A program made the translations under genes and the position numbers. Of a stretch of 64,000 nt of DNA, positions 8,837-19,677 are shown piece by piece (within the stretch, counting starts at the first letter, position 1; every line of letters starts with the position of its first letter). The stretch is from an uncultured Saprospiraceae bacterium (GTDB lineage Bacteria > Bacteroidota > Bacteroidia > Chitinophagales > Saprospiraceae), in contig CALLWB010000091.1 in assembly GCA_938016265.1 (NCBI GenBank), positions 25,207 to 89,206 on the forward strand, read 5' to 3'. The notes under the pieces were generated by a model. That model saw only the letters and a program-made list of their open reading frames with translations, was not told where the DNA came from and ran no database searches.

Positions 8837-10264
8837 ATGATTAAATTTAACATGAAAGAAGAAAAGTCCTCGATCATAAAAGTCATCGGAGTCGGTGGTG
8901 GAGGAAGCAACGCAGTTGCACACATGTACGACGAAGGAATCATCGGAGTAAACTTTGCCATCTGTAATACAGATAATCAGGCAATGGAAACTAGTCCGGT
9001 AAGAACAAAGATTCAACTAGGACCTGGTCTAACAGAAGGCCGAGGTGCAGGATCGAAACCGAATATCGGTAAAGAAGCTTGTATTGAATCTATTGACGAC
9101 ATAAAGAAATTTTTAGGAGAAGAAACTAAAATGGTCTTTATCACTGCAGGAATGGGTGGTGGTACAGGAACTGGAGCGGCGCCTGTAATTGCAAAAGCTG
9201 CCCAGGAGATGGACATCCTTACTGTAGGAATCATTACGATACCATTTACTTTCGAAGGACGCCGTAGAAAATCGCAAGCGATGGACGGCCTGGAAGAACT
9301 GAAGAAAAATGTAGATACGCTCATTGTTATCTCTAATGATAAACTACGGCAAATGCATGGTAATCTGGTGCTTTCTCAAGCGTTTTCTAATGCGGATGAT
9401 GTATTAACCATCGCAGCACGAGGAATTGCAGAGATCATTACCGTACCAGGATACATCAACGTGGATTTTGAAGATGTCAATACCGTCATGCGAGGAAGTG
9501 GAGTAGCCATCATGGGTACTGCAGCCGCTGAAGGGGACAACCGAGCAAGACGCGCCATTGAAGAAGCATTGAACTCTCCATTATTGGAAGACAATGACAT
9601 TCGAGGAGCACAACATATACTATTGAATATTACTTCCGGGACCAAGGAAGTAACGATGGACGAAATTTTTGAAATTACAGAATTCGTTCAGGAAGAAGCA
9701 GGTCACGGAACAGATTTGATTTGGGGTAACTGTTATGATGAATCTCTAGGAGAGAAAATCAGCGTTACACTGATCGCCACAGGCTTTGAGAAAGGCAGGG
9801 AGCAGATCCACCAATATCAAAAGCAAAAGAAGGTACGGATTCCTTTAAACAGTGAGCCAGAAGTGGCGGTAGATCCGATCAATCCTTTTTTAAACGACAC
9901 CAAACACGAAGACTCTATCGTCTATGAATTCGACAACATTCCTTCTGTAAAGAAAGATCCGTTTGCGAAGTACAATTCATTCGATGAGCCTTACGTAAAA
10001 GATACTTCTACAAGCAAAAACAGCGCTGATCGCAAGCCTGTAAATCAAAAAGTCAACCGAGCACAACCAAATGTGAAGTTGAACAACCCACACACTTTGA
10101 TCGAGTTGGAGAACGAACCAGCTTACCTCCGACGCAAGGTGAATTTGGATGACCTGCCGCACTCTGCGGACAACGGGATGTCTAAGTGGACGATTACAGG
10201 AGATGAAGGCACACAGCCGGAGTTGAACAGTACTAACTCCTTTTTGCACGACAATGTAGATTAA
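8837..10264 (+). CDS. ftsZ: FtsZ, tubulin-like division GTPase
   Basis: Tubulin homologue that forms the division ring. The 475-residue protein has IKVIGVGGGGSNAV near residue 14, the tubulin signature ITAGMGGGTGTGAAPVIA near residue 100, and the T7 loop region with NVDFEDVNTVM near residue 208. The GTPase core ends near residue 320. A long variable linker (about 320-430) leads to a conserved C-terminal segment near ELENEPAYLRRKVNLDDLP, probably the FtsA contact, with an additional 30-residue tail. A 140-bp gap separates it from ftsA, and a terminator follows it. Confidence 0.97.
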   Translation: MIKFNMKEEKSSIIKVIGVGGGGSNAVAHMYDEGIIGVNFAICNTDNQAMETSPVRTKIQLGPGLTEGRGAGSKPNIGKEACIESIDDIKKFLGEETKMVFITAGMGGGTGTGAAPVIAKAAQEMDILTVGIITIPFTFEGRRRKSQAMDGLEELKKNVDTLIVISNDKLRQMHGNLVLSQAFSNADDVLTIAARGIAEIITVPGYINVDFEDVNTVMRGSGVAIMGTAAAEGDNRARRAIEEALNSPLLEDNDIRGAQHILLNITSGTKEVTMDEIFEITEFVQEEAGHGTDLIWGNCYDESLGEKISVTLIATGFEKGREQIHQYQKQKKVRIPLNSEPEVAVDPINPFLNDTKHEDSIVYEFDNIPSVKKDPFAKYNSFDEPYVKDTSTSKNSADRKPVNQKVNRAQPNVKLNNPHTLIELENEPAYLRRKVNLDDLPHSADNGMSKWTITGDEGTQPELNSTNSFLHDNVD

Positions 10265-10293
10265 GACGTTCTTTATTAGATGAGTTGGATTGC

Positions 10294-10332
10294 GGTCTCC
10301 TGGATAAAGTTCCAGGAGGCCTCTTGTTTTTT
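10294..10332 (+). terminator. Terminator after ftsZ (end of dcw cluster)
   Basis: GGTCTCCTGGA at 10294-10304 pairs with TCCAGGAGGCC at 10311-10321 (11 bp, one G-U pair) around a 6-nt loop, followed by TCTTGTTTTTT. This is a clean intrinsic terminator 30 bp after the ftsZ stop. Confidence 0.85.
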
Positions 10333-10367
10333 AGGTGGAGACTGAACTTCTAGAAAACAGTTGTTCC

Positions 10368-10567
10368 AAAACAAAAAAAGGTAATACCACCAACATCCCT
10401 CCTCCAAAAGACATTTGATCGTATTACCTTATACACTACCTATGAAAAGTTTCTTAACTCATAAAAGTAACTCGCTTTCGAACTACACCTATAAAACTGT
10501 AGATTTTGCATTTTCGTGCCCTAAGAATCGGATATAACAATTGTTTAACTGGTGTTAAGTATTTTAA
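10368..10567. repeat. 200-bp direct repeat, copy 1
   Basis: About 93% identical, without indels, to copy 2 at 10621-10820; the copies are offset by 253 bp. Each copy starts with an A-rich run and AAGGTAATAC, which is inverted about 30 nt later as GTATTACCTT. Read on the minus strand this is a 10-bp stem followed by TTTTTGTTTT, so the unit could end the minus-strand transcript coming from 10992. The loop holds CCCTCCTCC. An ATG at 10442 opens a 31-codon frame ending at 10537, and copy 2 has the equivalent frame, but most differences between the copies change amino acids, so coding is not supported. Function unknown. Confidence 0.8.
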
Positions 10568-10620
10568 GATATTTAGGATTGATTTCTAGAAGAATTGGCA
10601 TTGCTTATTAGTCGGTATTC

Positions 10621-10820
10621 AAAACAAAAAAAGGTAATACAATCCACATCCCTCCTCCAAAAGACATTTGATCGTATTACCTTATACACTACCTATGAAA
10701 AGTTTCTTAACTCATAAAAGTAACTCGCTTTCGAACTACACCTATAAAACTGTAGTTTTTGAGTTTTCGTGCCTCAAAAAACAGATATAACAATTGTTTA
10801 ACTGGTGTTAAGAATTTTAA
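10621..10820. repeat. 200-bp direct repeat, copy 2
   Basis: Partner of the repeat at 10368-10567, with the same AAGGTAATAC/GTATTACCTT inverted repeat and the same 31-codon frame (10695-10790). Differences cluster in two short blocks, one just inside the hairpin loop and one over about 30 nt near the end of the small frame; the rest is identical. The remaining sequence to 10991 (171 bp) shows no gene and no strong hairpin. Confidence 0.8.
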
Positions 10821-10991
10821 TACTTAAGAAATGAAATCAAGCTGCAGGTCTACACCTTTGCAATACAGGTATAGTCTTCCGCCAAAGAATCTAACTACTG
10901 CAATCTGCCAGGTGTTTTCAGCCAACCTGCTTGAAGGACTACTGTCCAGACCCGCAACTCAATTTCTATCATACAACTAAGTCGGTAATGA

Positions 10992-12613
<1,622 letters not shown>

Positions 12614-12617
<4 letters not shown>

Positions 12618-13222
12618 ATCGAATTACTTTTTTTTACTTGATTCAAACTAATTAAGTGTTTTTGAAGCGCCTTTTTTGCTCTCGAAAATTGAGACCTTGA
12701 GGAGCCTTCTGTGGTGTTCAGCATTTCGCCAATTTCCTTATGGGAATAGCCTTCTATTGCAAACAAATTGAATACCGATCGGTAACCTACAGGCAGCTTC
12801 TGAATCAGTTCCATGATATCATCTGCTCCTAGTTGGCCGTAGATCTTGGGATCAAAGGAGATCACAGATTCTACCGCTGTCGGGTCTACAACGTTAAGAT
12901 TCTTAGAGTTTTTCCGCAACCAAGATAAAGCACACCGTACCGTTATCGTCCGCATCCAGCCTTCAAAAGAGCCGATGGGTTTGTACTTGCCGATGTTTCC
13001 AAAAATTAAGATCAAACTATCCTGCAAAATATCCTTTGCAGTTTGTTCGTCCCGCACATACCGACGGCAGACTGCCATAAGCATTCCAGAGTACCGCTTC
13101 ACCAGTTCATACTGGCTGGCTTTGTCCCCTTTCTGGCAGTTTTTGATTAATTGTTTTTCAGTTTGCAAACTACTTGTTTTTAGAAGTATGATATTCAAAG
13201 TTATGAAATTAGAAGGAGGCAT
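12614..13222 (-). CDS. ECF-type RNA polymerase sigma factor
   Basis: 202-residue sigma-70 family protein of the extracytoplasmic-function group. Region 2 is visible as YELVKRYSGMLMAVCRRYV, then DEQTAKDILQDSLILIFGNI and the -10-contacting stretch FEGWMRTITVRCALSWLRK. Region 4 is seen as IQKLPVGYRSVFNLFAIEGY followed by the helix-turn-helix SHKEIGEMLNTTEGSSRSQF. The first 17 or so residues are not conserved in the family, so the true start could lie slightly downstream. It overlaps the next gene by 4 bp and lies 40 bp after the last of the three lipoprotein genes, so it could be read from their transcript. The target promoters are unknown. Confidence 0.88.
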
Positions 13223-13262
13223 GTTGCGCTACCTGCTTCCAATTGATTTTTTCGTTGGTTTA

Positions 13263-15026
13263 TTAGGGTACAATATGGAAATAACAATCTACCTGGTGGG
13301 TGGTAGTTGGCGATATATAAGTATTTTCCATAGTTCCTGAAAAAGATCCTTCAACTTTGCTTGGATTTAGTTCTGTTAATATAAACGTGTCGAACGGACT
13401 TGCTCCACTGATAGACTCTGTGAATTGCCATTGGTTTACAAAATCCCACACTGTAAAATTTGTTCCTATGGTCATGCTGTAATCTCCAGCAGTTGTCCCG
13501 GGTATATTGATGGACAAGGAGTCGCTAGTACCTGTATAACTGATGTCTGTGAAAGTAGAAATGAAAGAGGCAAATGGCATTACATACTCTTGAGTGACCC
13601 CATCTACGGTCAAGGAGATATAGCTCTGTATCGCTGTGTCGCAAGCTTCAATTACACCAAGATTAGTCGAAATCCCGCCCTGTACCTGATGGACAGGACC
13701 TTCCATGCCACTTGCCAGGTCATATGCTTTAACCTCCACATTACTAGCCGTCAAACAATCAAGGTAGCTAAATTGAAATTGAGCATTATTGGTGTAGTAG
13801 TAGTCTATTGCTCCATTTCTTGAAGCAGTGATTACTGCATCATTTAGCAAACCTCCATTACAATTTACGGTGCCAAGTATTGTTGTGGTTATAATATTAC
13901 TACCAGCTACACTAATGTCGCCATAAGAGATATCTGAAGAATAGGGCCCAATCTGCTTGCTAAATATTACACCGCAGTTGTTATTGTCATGTACCTCTAA
14001 AGTCAGTGTTTCTCCTGCGGGGATAAGACCGCCTACTGTCCCATCAATGGCAGAGTTAGAATATCCAGTACCTATATTTTGGCTATTTATGCTTACTCCA
14101 AGTCCAGTAACTGGATTTCCATTGACGTCTACTAATCTTGCATCGAAATAAACTGCTTCATAAGGCCAATCGTAATTCCAAAATGAAAAATGACTTACTT
14201 CTCCTACATAACTGCCATTTGTAAGGCTTGCACTCGATTCTTCCTGCCACAATCCGTAGGATTCATTGTACGACCAAAGTGGGATTTGTGCTGGCGCGGT
14301 TCCTAGAAGGCTAACGGGAACAGGTACGGTCATCGTTGCCGTTTTGTCATCTGCAAGATTAAGCGGTTCGCCGTTGTTGTCTTCAAGTTCTACTACCACC
14401 ATTCCGTAAGTCCCCAATGCAACTTCTTGATTATTTGTGTTTACTCCCTGCAAATTTCCTGGCATTTGATTTAACGTTTGTTGTGCGCTTGGATCAAGCC
14501 ATTTGGCGGCTACGTTTACTGTACCAGTATATAAATTTCCGTTTGCATCGACAATACTATTACTTTCGAAATCTAATGAACCTCCTCCTGATAGGAAGAT
14601 GGAGTCACTGCCTAGACTGCTATTAAAGGACTGGTTGAAATTTTTGTCCAATAGTTCTACGGTAAGTCTGTTTTCAGTATTTGCGGTCGGAAAAAATCGA
14701 CGCGAACCAGGAAAATAGCCAGGGGATTCTACCGTGACCAATTGTCCTTTGGAGTTCATTGTCGTGTTGTTGAAGAAAAAATGACCAAATTTGTTGGTCG
14801 TCGTCGTCAGGGTACCCATTTTTACTAATGCTCCTTCTACTGCTTGTTGGTTTTCGTCTTGTACTAAACCCCGGAGGCTTGTGGTAACATTGAGTACTGT
14901 TGGCTCATAACCTTCTATGATATATGGTTCTGGTATGTGCTCTGTGGTGGTTGTGGTGTTGACATCTTTCCTGCATCCTGCAAGTACAAGCACTAAAAAG
15001 AGCCAAATTATTCCTATATTTTTCAT
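13263..15026 (-). CDS. Carboxypeptidase-regulatory-like lipoprotein, paralogue 1
   Basis: 587-residue predicted lipoprotein. I use the ATG at 15026, not the one at 15050, because it matches the starts of its two neighbours (MKNIGIIWLFLVLVLAGC, lipobox LAGC). Next comes a carboxypeptidase D regulatory-like beta-sandwich (about residues 45-120: TTSLRGLVQDENQQAVEGAL, then FGHFFFNNTTMNSKGQL). A middle domain follows with VPLWSYNE-type and VSHFSFWN motifs, and later Ig-like or repeat strands. The protein is probably exported to the cell surface. Function unknown; the regulatory-like domain is a common beta-sandwich module without catalytic meaning. It is the most divergent of the three copies and is followed by the sigma gene. 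Confidence 0.8.
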   Translation of the reverse strand: MKNIGIIWLFLVLVLAGCRKDVNTTTTTEHIPEPYIIEGYEPTVLNVTTSLRGLVQDENQQAVEGALVKMGTLTTTTNKFGHFFFNNTTMNSKGQLVTVESPGYFPGSRRFFPTANTENRLTVELLDKNFNQSFNSSLGSDSIFLSGGGSLDFESNSIVDANGNLYTGTVNVAAKWLDPSAQQTLNQMPGNLQGVNTNNQEVALGTYGMVVVELEDNNGEPLNLADDKTATMTVPVPVSLLGTAPAQIPLWSYNESYGLWQEESSASLTNGSYVGEVSHFSFWNYDWPYEAVYFDARLVDVNGNPVTGLGVSINSQNIGTGYSNSAIDGTVGGLIPAGETLTLEVHDNNNCGVIFSKQIGPYSSDISYGDISVAGSNIITTTILGTVNCNGGLLNDAVITASRNGAIDYYYTNNAQFQFSYLDCLTASNVEVKAYDLASGMEGPVHQVQGGISTNLGVIEACDTAIQSYISLTVDGVTQEYVMPFASFISTFTDISYTGTSDSLSINIPGTTAGDYSMTIGTNFTVWDFVNQWQFTESISGASPFDTFILTELNPSKVEGSFSGTMENTYISPTTTHQVDCYFHIVP

Positions 15027-15307
15027 CATTTTACTTTTAATCTCATTCATTATTGCTGTCGGTCATCGCGGAGGGAAATCAAGGTGTTAGTTTCTTTCTT
15101 CCCGTCTCTAAATACTAAAGTAGATTTATTGTCAATTCGCTGCATGGAGGATGAAATTTATTTTATTTAAATAATTGTTTTGTCTTTTAAGTGCCATTCT
15201 AGTACTATGTACTAACGGTCGATTAGCAAGTAAATCGCAGGGAAGCGTGCTTGTTTTACTTAGAAGGGCAACACCGGTTGTATTGCCCTTCATAGATTGT
15301 TTTTCTC

Positions 15308-17068
15308 TTATTGTACTACGTGGAAATATCCAGTAATTGGTACATTAGTAACTGTATTGTTGTAGTAGTTATCAACTGTTCCTGTAAATGATCCTTCTAC
15401 TTTAATACTGGAGTGTTCAGTGACAAAAAATGTATTGAATTTTTGTATTGTCGACAAGGAATCAGATTGGATATACCAGTTTTCTGGTTGGTATTCTACA
15501 AAAATATTGTTTTCAGGGTTATTAGAATAATCTCCTGCTGTAATTCCTGGGAAATATAAACCAAGACTTCCATTGTTGATAAGGTCGGTAGCCCAGATTG
15601 ATGTATAGCTGACGGAGGTATTGCTTGTTGGGAAGAAAAAACGTTTAGTGGTGCCATCCACATTTATATTAACATAGCTTTGAAGTGAATTATCACACGC
15701 TTCAATTTGACCAAGATTTGAGATAACACCTCCCTGAACGTTAACGGCTGGCCCCTGAGAGCCACCAACTATATCAAAAGCGCTCACTTCTACAGGAAGA
15801 GAGTTGGTACAATCTATAAATTGAAACTCAAATTGACCATCAAAGGTGTAGTAATACTGTACTTGTCCATCTCGGTTTGCCTTGATAACAGCCTCGTTCA
15901 ACAAATTCCCATTACAAACAACTTCACCAAGAATTGTTGTCGTACTAAAGCTAAGTGATGAAACAACAACATCTCCATAGCTTAAATCTTGGGTAGCTGG
16001 ACCAAATTGAGCCAAAGATACCAATGTGTTGCAAGTCCACACTTCTAAGGATAGCAATTCTCCAGCTGGAATAATCCCGCTTACTGTTCCATCAAGAGCA
16101 GTGATACCACTCCGAGTCCCAAAAGTTGGACTGACAATTTTAACCTCCATTCCAGCTAAAGGAATGTCGTCCTCGTTTACGGCTCTCGCATCAAAGTAGA
16201 CATATTCAGAAGGAATATCACAGTTCCAAAATGAAAAATGACTTACTTCTCCGACATACATTCCATTGATCAAGTTGGCAACAGATTCTTGTTTCCAAAC
16301 GCCATAAGATTCGTTGTATGACCATAAAGGTATTTGTGTTGGTGCGGAGGCTAGCATACTAGATGGAACAGGCATTGTGATTGTTGCTGTTTTATTTTCT
16401 GCGATGTTTAACGGTTGTCCATTGTTGTCTTCCAATTCTACTGCTATCATACCATAAGTAGCTAGTACTACTTCGTCACTGTCTGTATTTACGCCTTGTA
16501 AATTTCCTGGCATTTGGTCTAGTGTACTAGGAGCTGATGGATCCATCCATTTGGCTGCGGCATTTACATTGCCTACATACGTATTACCGTTGGCGTCCTC
16601 AATACTTTTGTCCTCAAAGACGATTGATCCAGAGTTTGGTAGGTAAAGAACACCTCCAGTTACTGCGTCAAATGACTGGTCGAATACCTTTGATAGTAGC
16701 TCGACAGTGATTCTATTTTCTGTATTCGGAGTAGGGAAGAATCTCCTAGAGCCGGGGAAGTAACCAGGGACGTCTATTTTTATCAACTGGCCGCGAGAAT
16801 TCATCGTTTTGTTCTTAAAAAAGAAATGACCAAATTGGTTAGTAGTAGTGGTTAGGTTGCCTAGTTTTACTGTTGCTCCTTCTACGGGTTGTTGATTTTC
16901 GTCTTGTACTTGGCCACGCAGACTGGTGGTGACATTCTCAACGACTGGTTCATAGTTTTCTATTAGATCTTCTTCTGGAATCGGATCGATGATGTCAATC
17001 GGTGGTTCCGGTTTACAAGCGGCTAAAAAGAGAATTAAAATAAGGGAGATTATTCCTAGATGTTTCAT
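15308..17068 (-). CDS. Carboxypeptidase-regulatory-like lipoprotein, paralogue 2
   Basis: 586 residues, starting with a lipoprotein signal (MKHLGIISLILILFLAAC). The architecture is the same as in its neighbours: a short linker rich in I/D/P/E, a carboxypeptidase-regulatory-like domain (TTSLRGQVQDENQQPVEGAT), then conserved QMPGNLQGVNTDSDEV, IPLWSYNESYGVWKQE and GEVSHFSFWN segments, and a variable C-terminal half. It is closest to paralogue 3, especially over the first 200 residues, which suggests a recent duplication. The 281-bp space between it and paralogue 1 shows no clear promoter or terminator. Function unknown; surface exposure is inferred from the lipobox and beta-rich make-up. Confidence 0.8.
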   Translation of the reverse strand: MKHLGIISLILILFLAACKPEPPIDIIDPIPEEDLIENYEPVVENVTTSLRGQVQDENQQPVEGATVKLGNLTTTTNQFGHFFFKNKTMNSRGQLIKIDVPGYFPGSRRFFPTPNTENRITVELLSKVFDQSFDAVTGGVLYLPNSGSIVFEDKSIEDANGNTYVGNVNAAAKWMDPSAPSTLDQMPGNLQGVNTDSDEVVLATYGMIAVELEDNNGQPLNIAENKTATITMPVPSSMLASAPTQIPLWSYNESYGVWKQESVANLINGMYVGEVSHFSFWNCDIPSEYVYFDARAVNEDDIPLAGMEVKIVSPTFGTRSGITALDGTVSGIIPAGELLSLEVWTCNTLVSLAQFGPATQDLSYGDVVVSSLSFSTTTILGEVVCNGNLLNEAVIKANRDGQVQYYYTFDGQFEFQFIDCTNSLPVEVSAFDIVGGSQGPAVNVQGGVISNLGQIEACDNSLQSYVNINVDGTTKRFFFPTSNTSVSYTSIWATDLINNGSLGLYFPGITAGDYSNNPENNIFVEYQPENWYIQSDSLSTIQKFNTFFVTEHSSIKVEGSFTGTVDNYYNNTVTNVPITGYFHVVQ

Positions 17069-17439
17069 GATTTAGAATTTAGAATTTTTTAATGAATTTT
17101 ACTTTCGGTAATAGCGGGATACTTCGAGAACATGATGTTTTTTCTCGTTGTCCGTTTAGGATTACCTTTTTTCTATATACAATGTTGCGGTGGTTATTTT
17201 AGAATTGAATAGCTAATCGAAATGTTCAGGTATGTTGGCTATCAATCTAGTAAAGTCGGTTAATTGCAATTTCGTTGCATCGATGTTTAACCTTTTTTTT
17301 ATTGAAATAGTCCAAAATACTTGGTCAGAAAACCAAAAACTAATAACCAATTAACGCTCCATTATACCTGAATAAAAATCAAAATTTGCTTGAGAAGGAA
17401 AAGCCTTTGCAATCCCTTCTCAAGCTTGTTTTTGATTTA
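17069..17439. other. Intergenic spacer between paralogues 2 and 3
   Basis: 371 bp, AT-rich and without a gene. It resembles the spacer upstream of paralogue 3: both hold AATGTTGCGG followed by an AT-rich stretch, CTAGT and, about 75-105 bp later, a CGTTGCA segment, so the leader region was probably duplicated with the gene. I see no clear TAnnTTTG element on the minus strand. Confidence 0.5.
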
Positions 17440-19212
17440 TTATTGCAATACGTGGAAGTAACAGTTTACAGATACATCTGTAGGAGGATTAGTTGCCAAA
17501 TTGGACATAGTACCTGAAAAGGATCCTTCTATTTTTGTGCTCGAATGTTCTGTAACAAAAAATGTATCAAAGCTTTGCGCTGCATTAAGAGAATCAGAGC
17601 TAATATTCCAACCTTCAATTTGCGAAAAGACATTAACGTAGGTTCCCGGATCGTTGGAATAATCACCAGTTGCCTGTCCATCGAAACCGAAGTAGGAATA
17701 GGTGTCATTTAGGGAGTTGCCGCTGATGTAGGTTCTATTGTTGGACAATGAGGTATAGGGCAACCAAAGTACTTGTGAAACACCATCAACATCGAGATTG
17801 ATATAACTTTGAATGGTATTGTCACATGCTTCTATTTGACCTACGTTTGTGAGAACCCCTCCTGGGACAGTCAGTGTTGGGCCTTCTAGTCCATTGTTAA
17901 GATCATACGCTGTTATCTCTACTGGGAAGGAGGTCCCGCAATAGCTACGGGAAAATTGAAATTGCGCATTACTTGTATAAAGATAGTCGGTAATCCCATT
18001 ATGAGTAGCAGTCACCACTGCATCCGTTAATAAATTGCCATTGCAGATTACCTCTCCTTGAATAGTAGTCGTAATAACACCAACGCCGGCGGGCGATACA
18101 ACAAGATCTCCGTAGTTCGTATCTTGAGTGTATGGTCCTACTTGCGTGGCGAGTGCTAGACCACTGCAAACTCCGTTCTTATAAACTTCTAAGTCAAGCA
18201 TTTCGCCTTGGGGAATAAGTCCACTTGCAGTCCCATCAGAAGCTGTATAACCAAAGGAGCTACCATAAGTCTGACTAATCATTGTCAATCCCCAACCAGC
18301 GAGTGGATTACCATCAGTATCTACTAGTCTTAGTTCAAAGTATAGAGACGCAAACGGATCATCACAATTCCAAAAGGAGAAATGACTGACTTCTCCGACA
18401 TATTTGCCATTGGTCAACGTTGCAACAGATTCCTCTACCCAAATACCGTAGGACTCATTGTAAGACCAAAGTGGGATTTGAGCAGGAGCTGTTGATAATA
18501 AATCTGAAGGGACAGGCATAGAAATTGTCGCCGTTTTGTCCGGTCCAAGATTTAAAGGATTGCCGTTGTCATCTTGCAGTTCTACTGCGATCATCCCATA
18601 GGTTGCAAGGCCAACTTCTTCACTATCCGTATTAACTCCTTGTAAGTTGCCAGGCATTTGGTCAACGGTGTTTGGTGCAGTTGGATCCATCCACTTAGCA
18701 GCGGCGTTTACATTGCCAGTATACGCATTCCCATTTGCGTCAGCAATGCTATTGTCTGGAAAGTCAACAGATCCTCCACTTGGCAAGGTCAAAACCCCGC
18801 CATTTGACGCATCAAAAGACTGGTCGAAAACCATAGGAAGAAGTTCTATCGACAACCTGTTTTCTGTATTCGGAGTAGGGAAGAACCTTCTGGATCCTGG
18901 GAAGTAGCCATCTACGGCTACCTTCACCAATTGTCCCTTAGAGTTCATGGTTTTATTCTTGAAGAAGAAATGGCCAAATTGGTTGGTGGTAGTCGTTAAG
19001 TTGCCCATTTTTACGACGGCACCTTCTACGGGTTCTTGATTTTCGTCTATTACTTGGCCGCGGAGACTAGTGGTTATATTCTCAATGATTGGGTCATAGT
19101 TTTCTAGTAGATCGGCTTCTGGAATCGGGTCGATAATATCAATCGGTGGTTCCGGTTTACAAGCGGCTAAAAAGAGAATTAAAATGAGGGAGATTATTCC
19201 TAGATTTTTCAT
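17440..19212 (-). CDS. Carboxypeptidase-regulatory-like lipoprotein, paralogue 3
   Basis: 590 residues, the first gene of the tandem set in the direction of transcription. The N-terminus MKNLGIISLILILFLAAC carries a lipobox, followed by KPEPPIDIIDPIPEADL and the regulatory-like beta-sandwich (TTSLRGQVIDENQEPVEGAV). Conserved GNLQGVNTDSEEV, IPLWSYNESYGIWVEES and FSFWNCDD segments follow, then a C-terminal half with several predicted beta-strand pairs. The lipobox context and family are as for the two downstream copies. The 465-bp upstream region (19213-19677) is the likely control region for the cluster. No enzymatic motif is evident. Confidence 0.8.
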   Translation of the reverse strand: MKNLGIISLILILFLAACKPEPPIDIIDPIPEADLLENYDPIIENITTSLRGQVIDENQEPVEGAVVKMGNLTTTTNQFGHFFFKNKTMNSKGQLVKVAVDGYFPGSRRFFPTPNTENRLSIELLPMVFDQSFDASNGGVLTLPSGGSVDFPDNSIADANGNAYTGNVNAAAKWMDPTAPNTVDQMPGNLQGVNTDSEEVGLATYGMIAVELQDDNGNPLNLGPDKTATISMPVPSDLLSTAPAQIPLWSYNESYGIWVEESVATLTNGKYVGEVSHFSFWNCDDPFASLYFELRLVDTDGNPLAGWGLTMISQTYGSSFGYTASDGTASGLIPQGEMLDLEVYKNGVCSGLALATQVGPYTQDTNYGDLVVSPAGVGVITTTIQGEVICNGNLLTDAVVTATHNGITDYLYTSNAQFQFSRSYCGTSFPVEITAYDLNNGLEGPTLTVPGGVLTNVGQIEACDNTIQSYINLDVDGVSQVLWLPYTSLSNNRTYISGNSLNDTYSYFGFDGQATGDYSNDPGTYVNVFSQIEGWNISSDSLNAAQSFDTFFVTEHSSTKIEGSFSGTMSNLATNPPTDVSVNCYFHVLQ

Positions 19213-19677
19213 GATTTAGAAGTTTAAATTTTTTAATGAATTTTACTTTTGGCCATAGTTGTCCACTCCGAGAAAAAATAATAGTTCTCATTGATTGGAA
19301 TGGGAGGCCCTGATTGGTTTTTTACTGCGAATTCGCTAAAGGAAACATCGTTAACAATCGAATCCGCTAAAAGGAGTTTTTTGTATAAAGTTTTAATTGA
19401 AATTTAGGTAATAGATTTCTATATCTTGAAACGATAATTTTCATTTCAAAATCAAAATAAGAACGCTAAATACAATGTTGCGGGTGTAGCTTTTAAACTT
19501 GATTTACTAATTGTACTAATCTAGTTTTTCATGCTATCTATTTACTAAAGTCTATAAAGTGCAAAAACGTTGCACGGGGTTTTATTTTTTTTGAAAAAAA
19601 TAGGTGGTGTCCTGAAATACCATTGTATAACAAAAGTGTATGGATCACATTCTGGGTACTAGTAAGGTTAGTGGAAG
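19213..19677. other. Intergenic region upstream of the lipoprotein set
   Basis: 465 bp with no gene on either strand. It shares AATGTTGCGG and CGTTGCA segments with the spacer at 17069-17439. No convincing intrinsic terminator for the M28 peptidase gene (stop at 19678) and no clear -7 element were found. Confidence 0.5.

Noticed and set aside
10442..10790. Two 31-codon frames in the repeats after ftsZ as small protein genes
   Set aside because: Five of the six codon differences between the copies change the amino acid, so there is no sign of protein-level selection. Kept as a repeat with unknown function.
10368..10820. CRISPR array or mobile element made of the two repeats
   Set aside because: Only two units, 200 bp long, with no short spacers, no cas genes, no transposase and no terminal target duplication.
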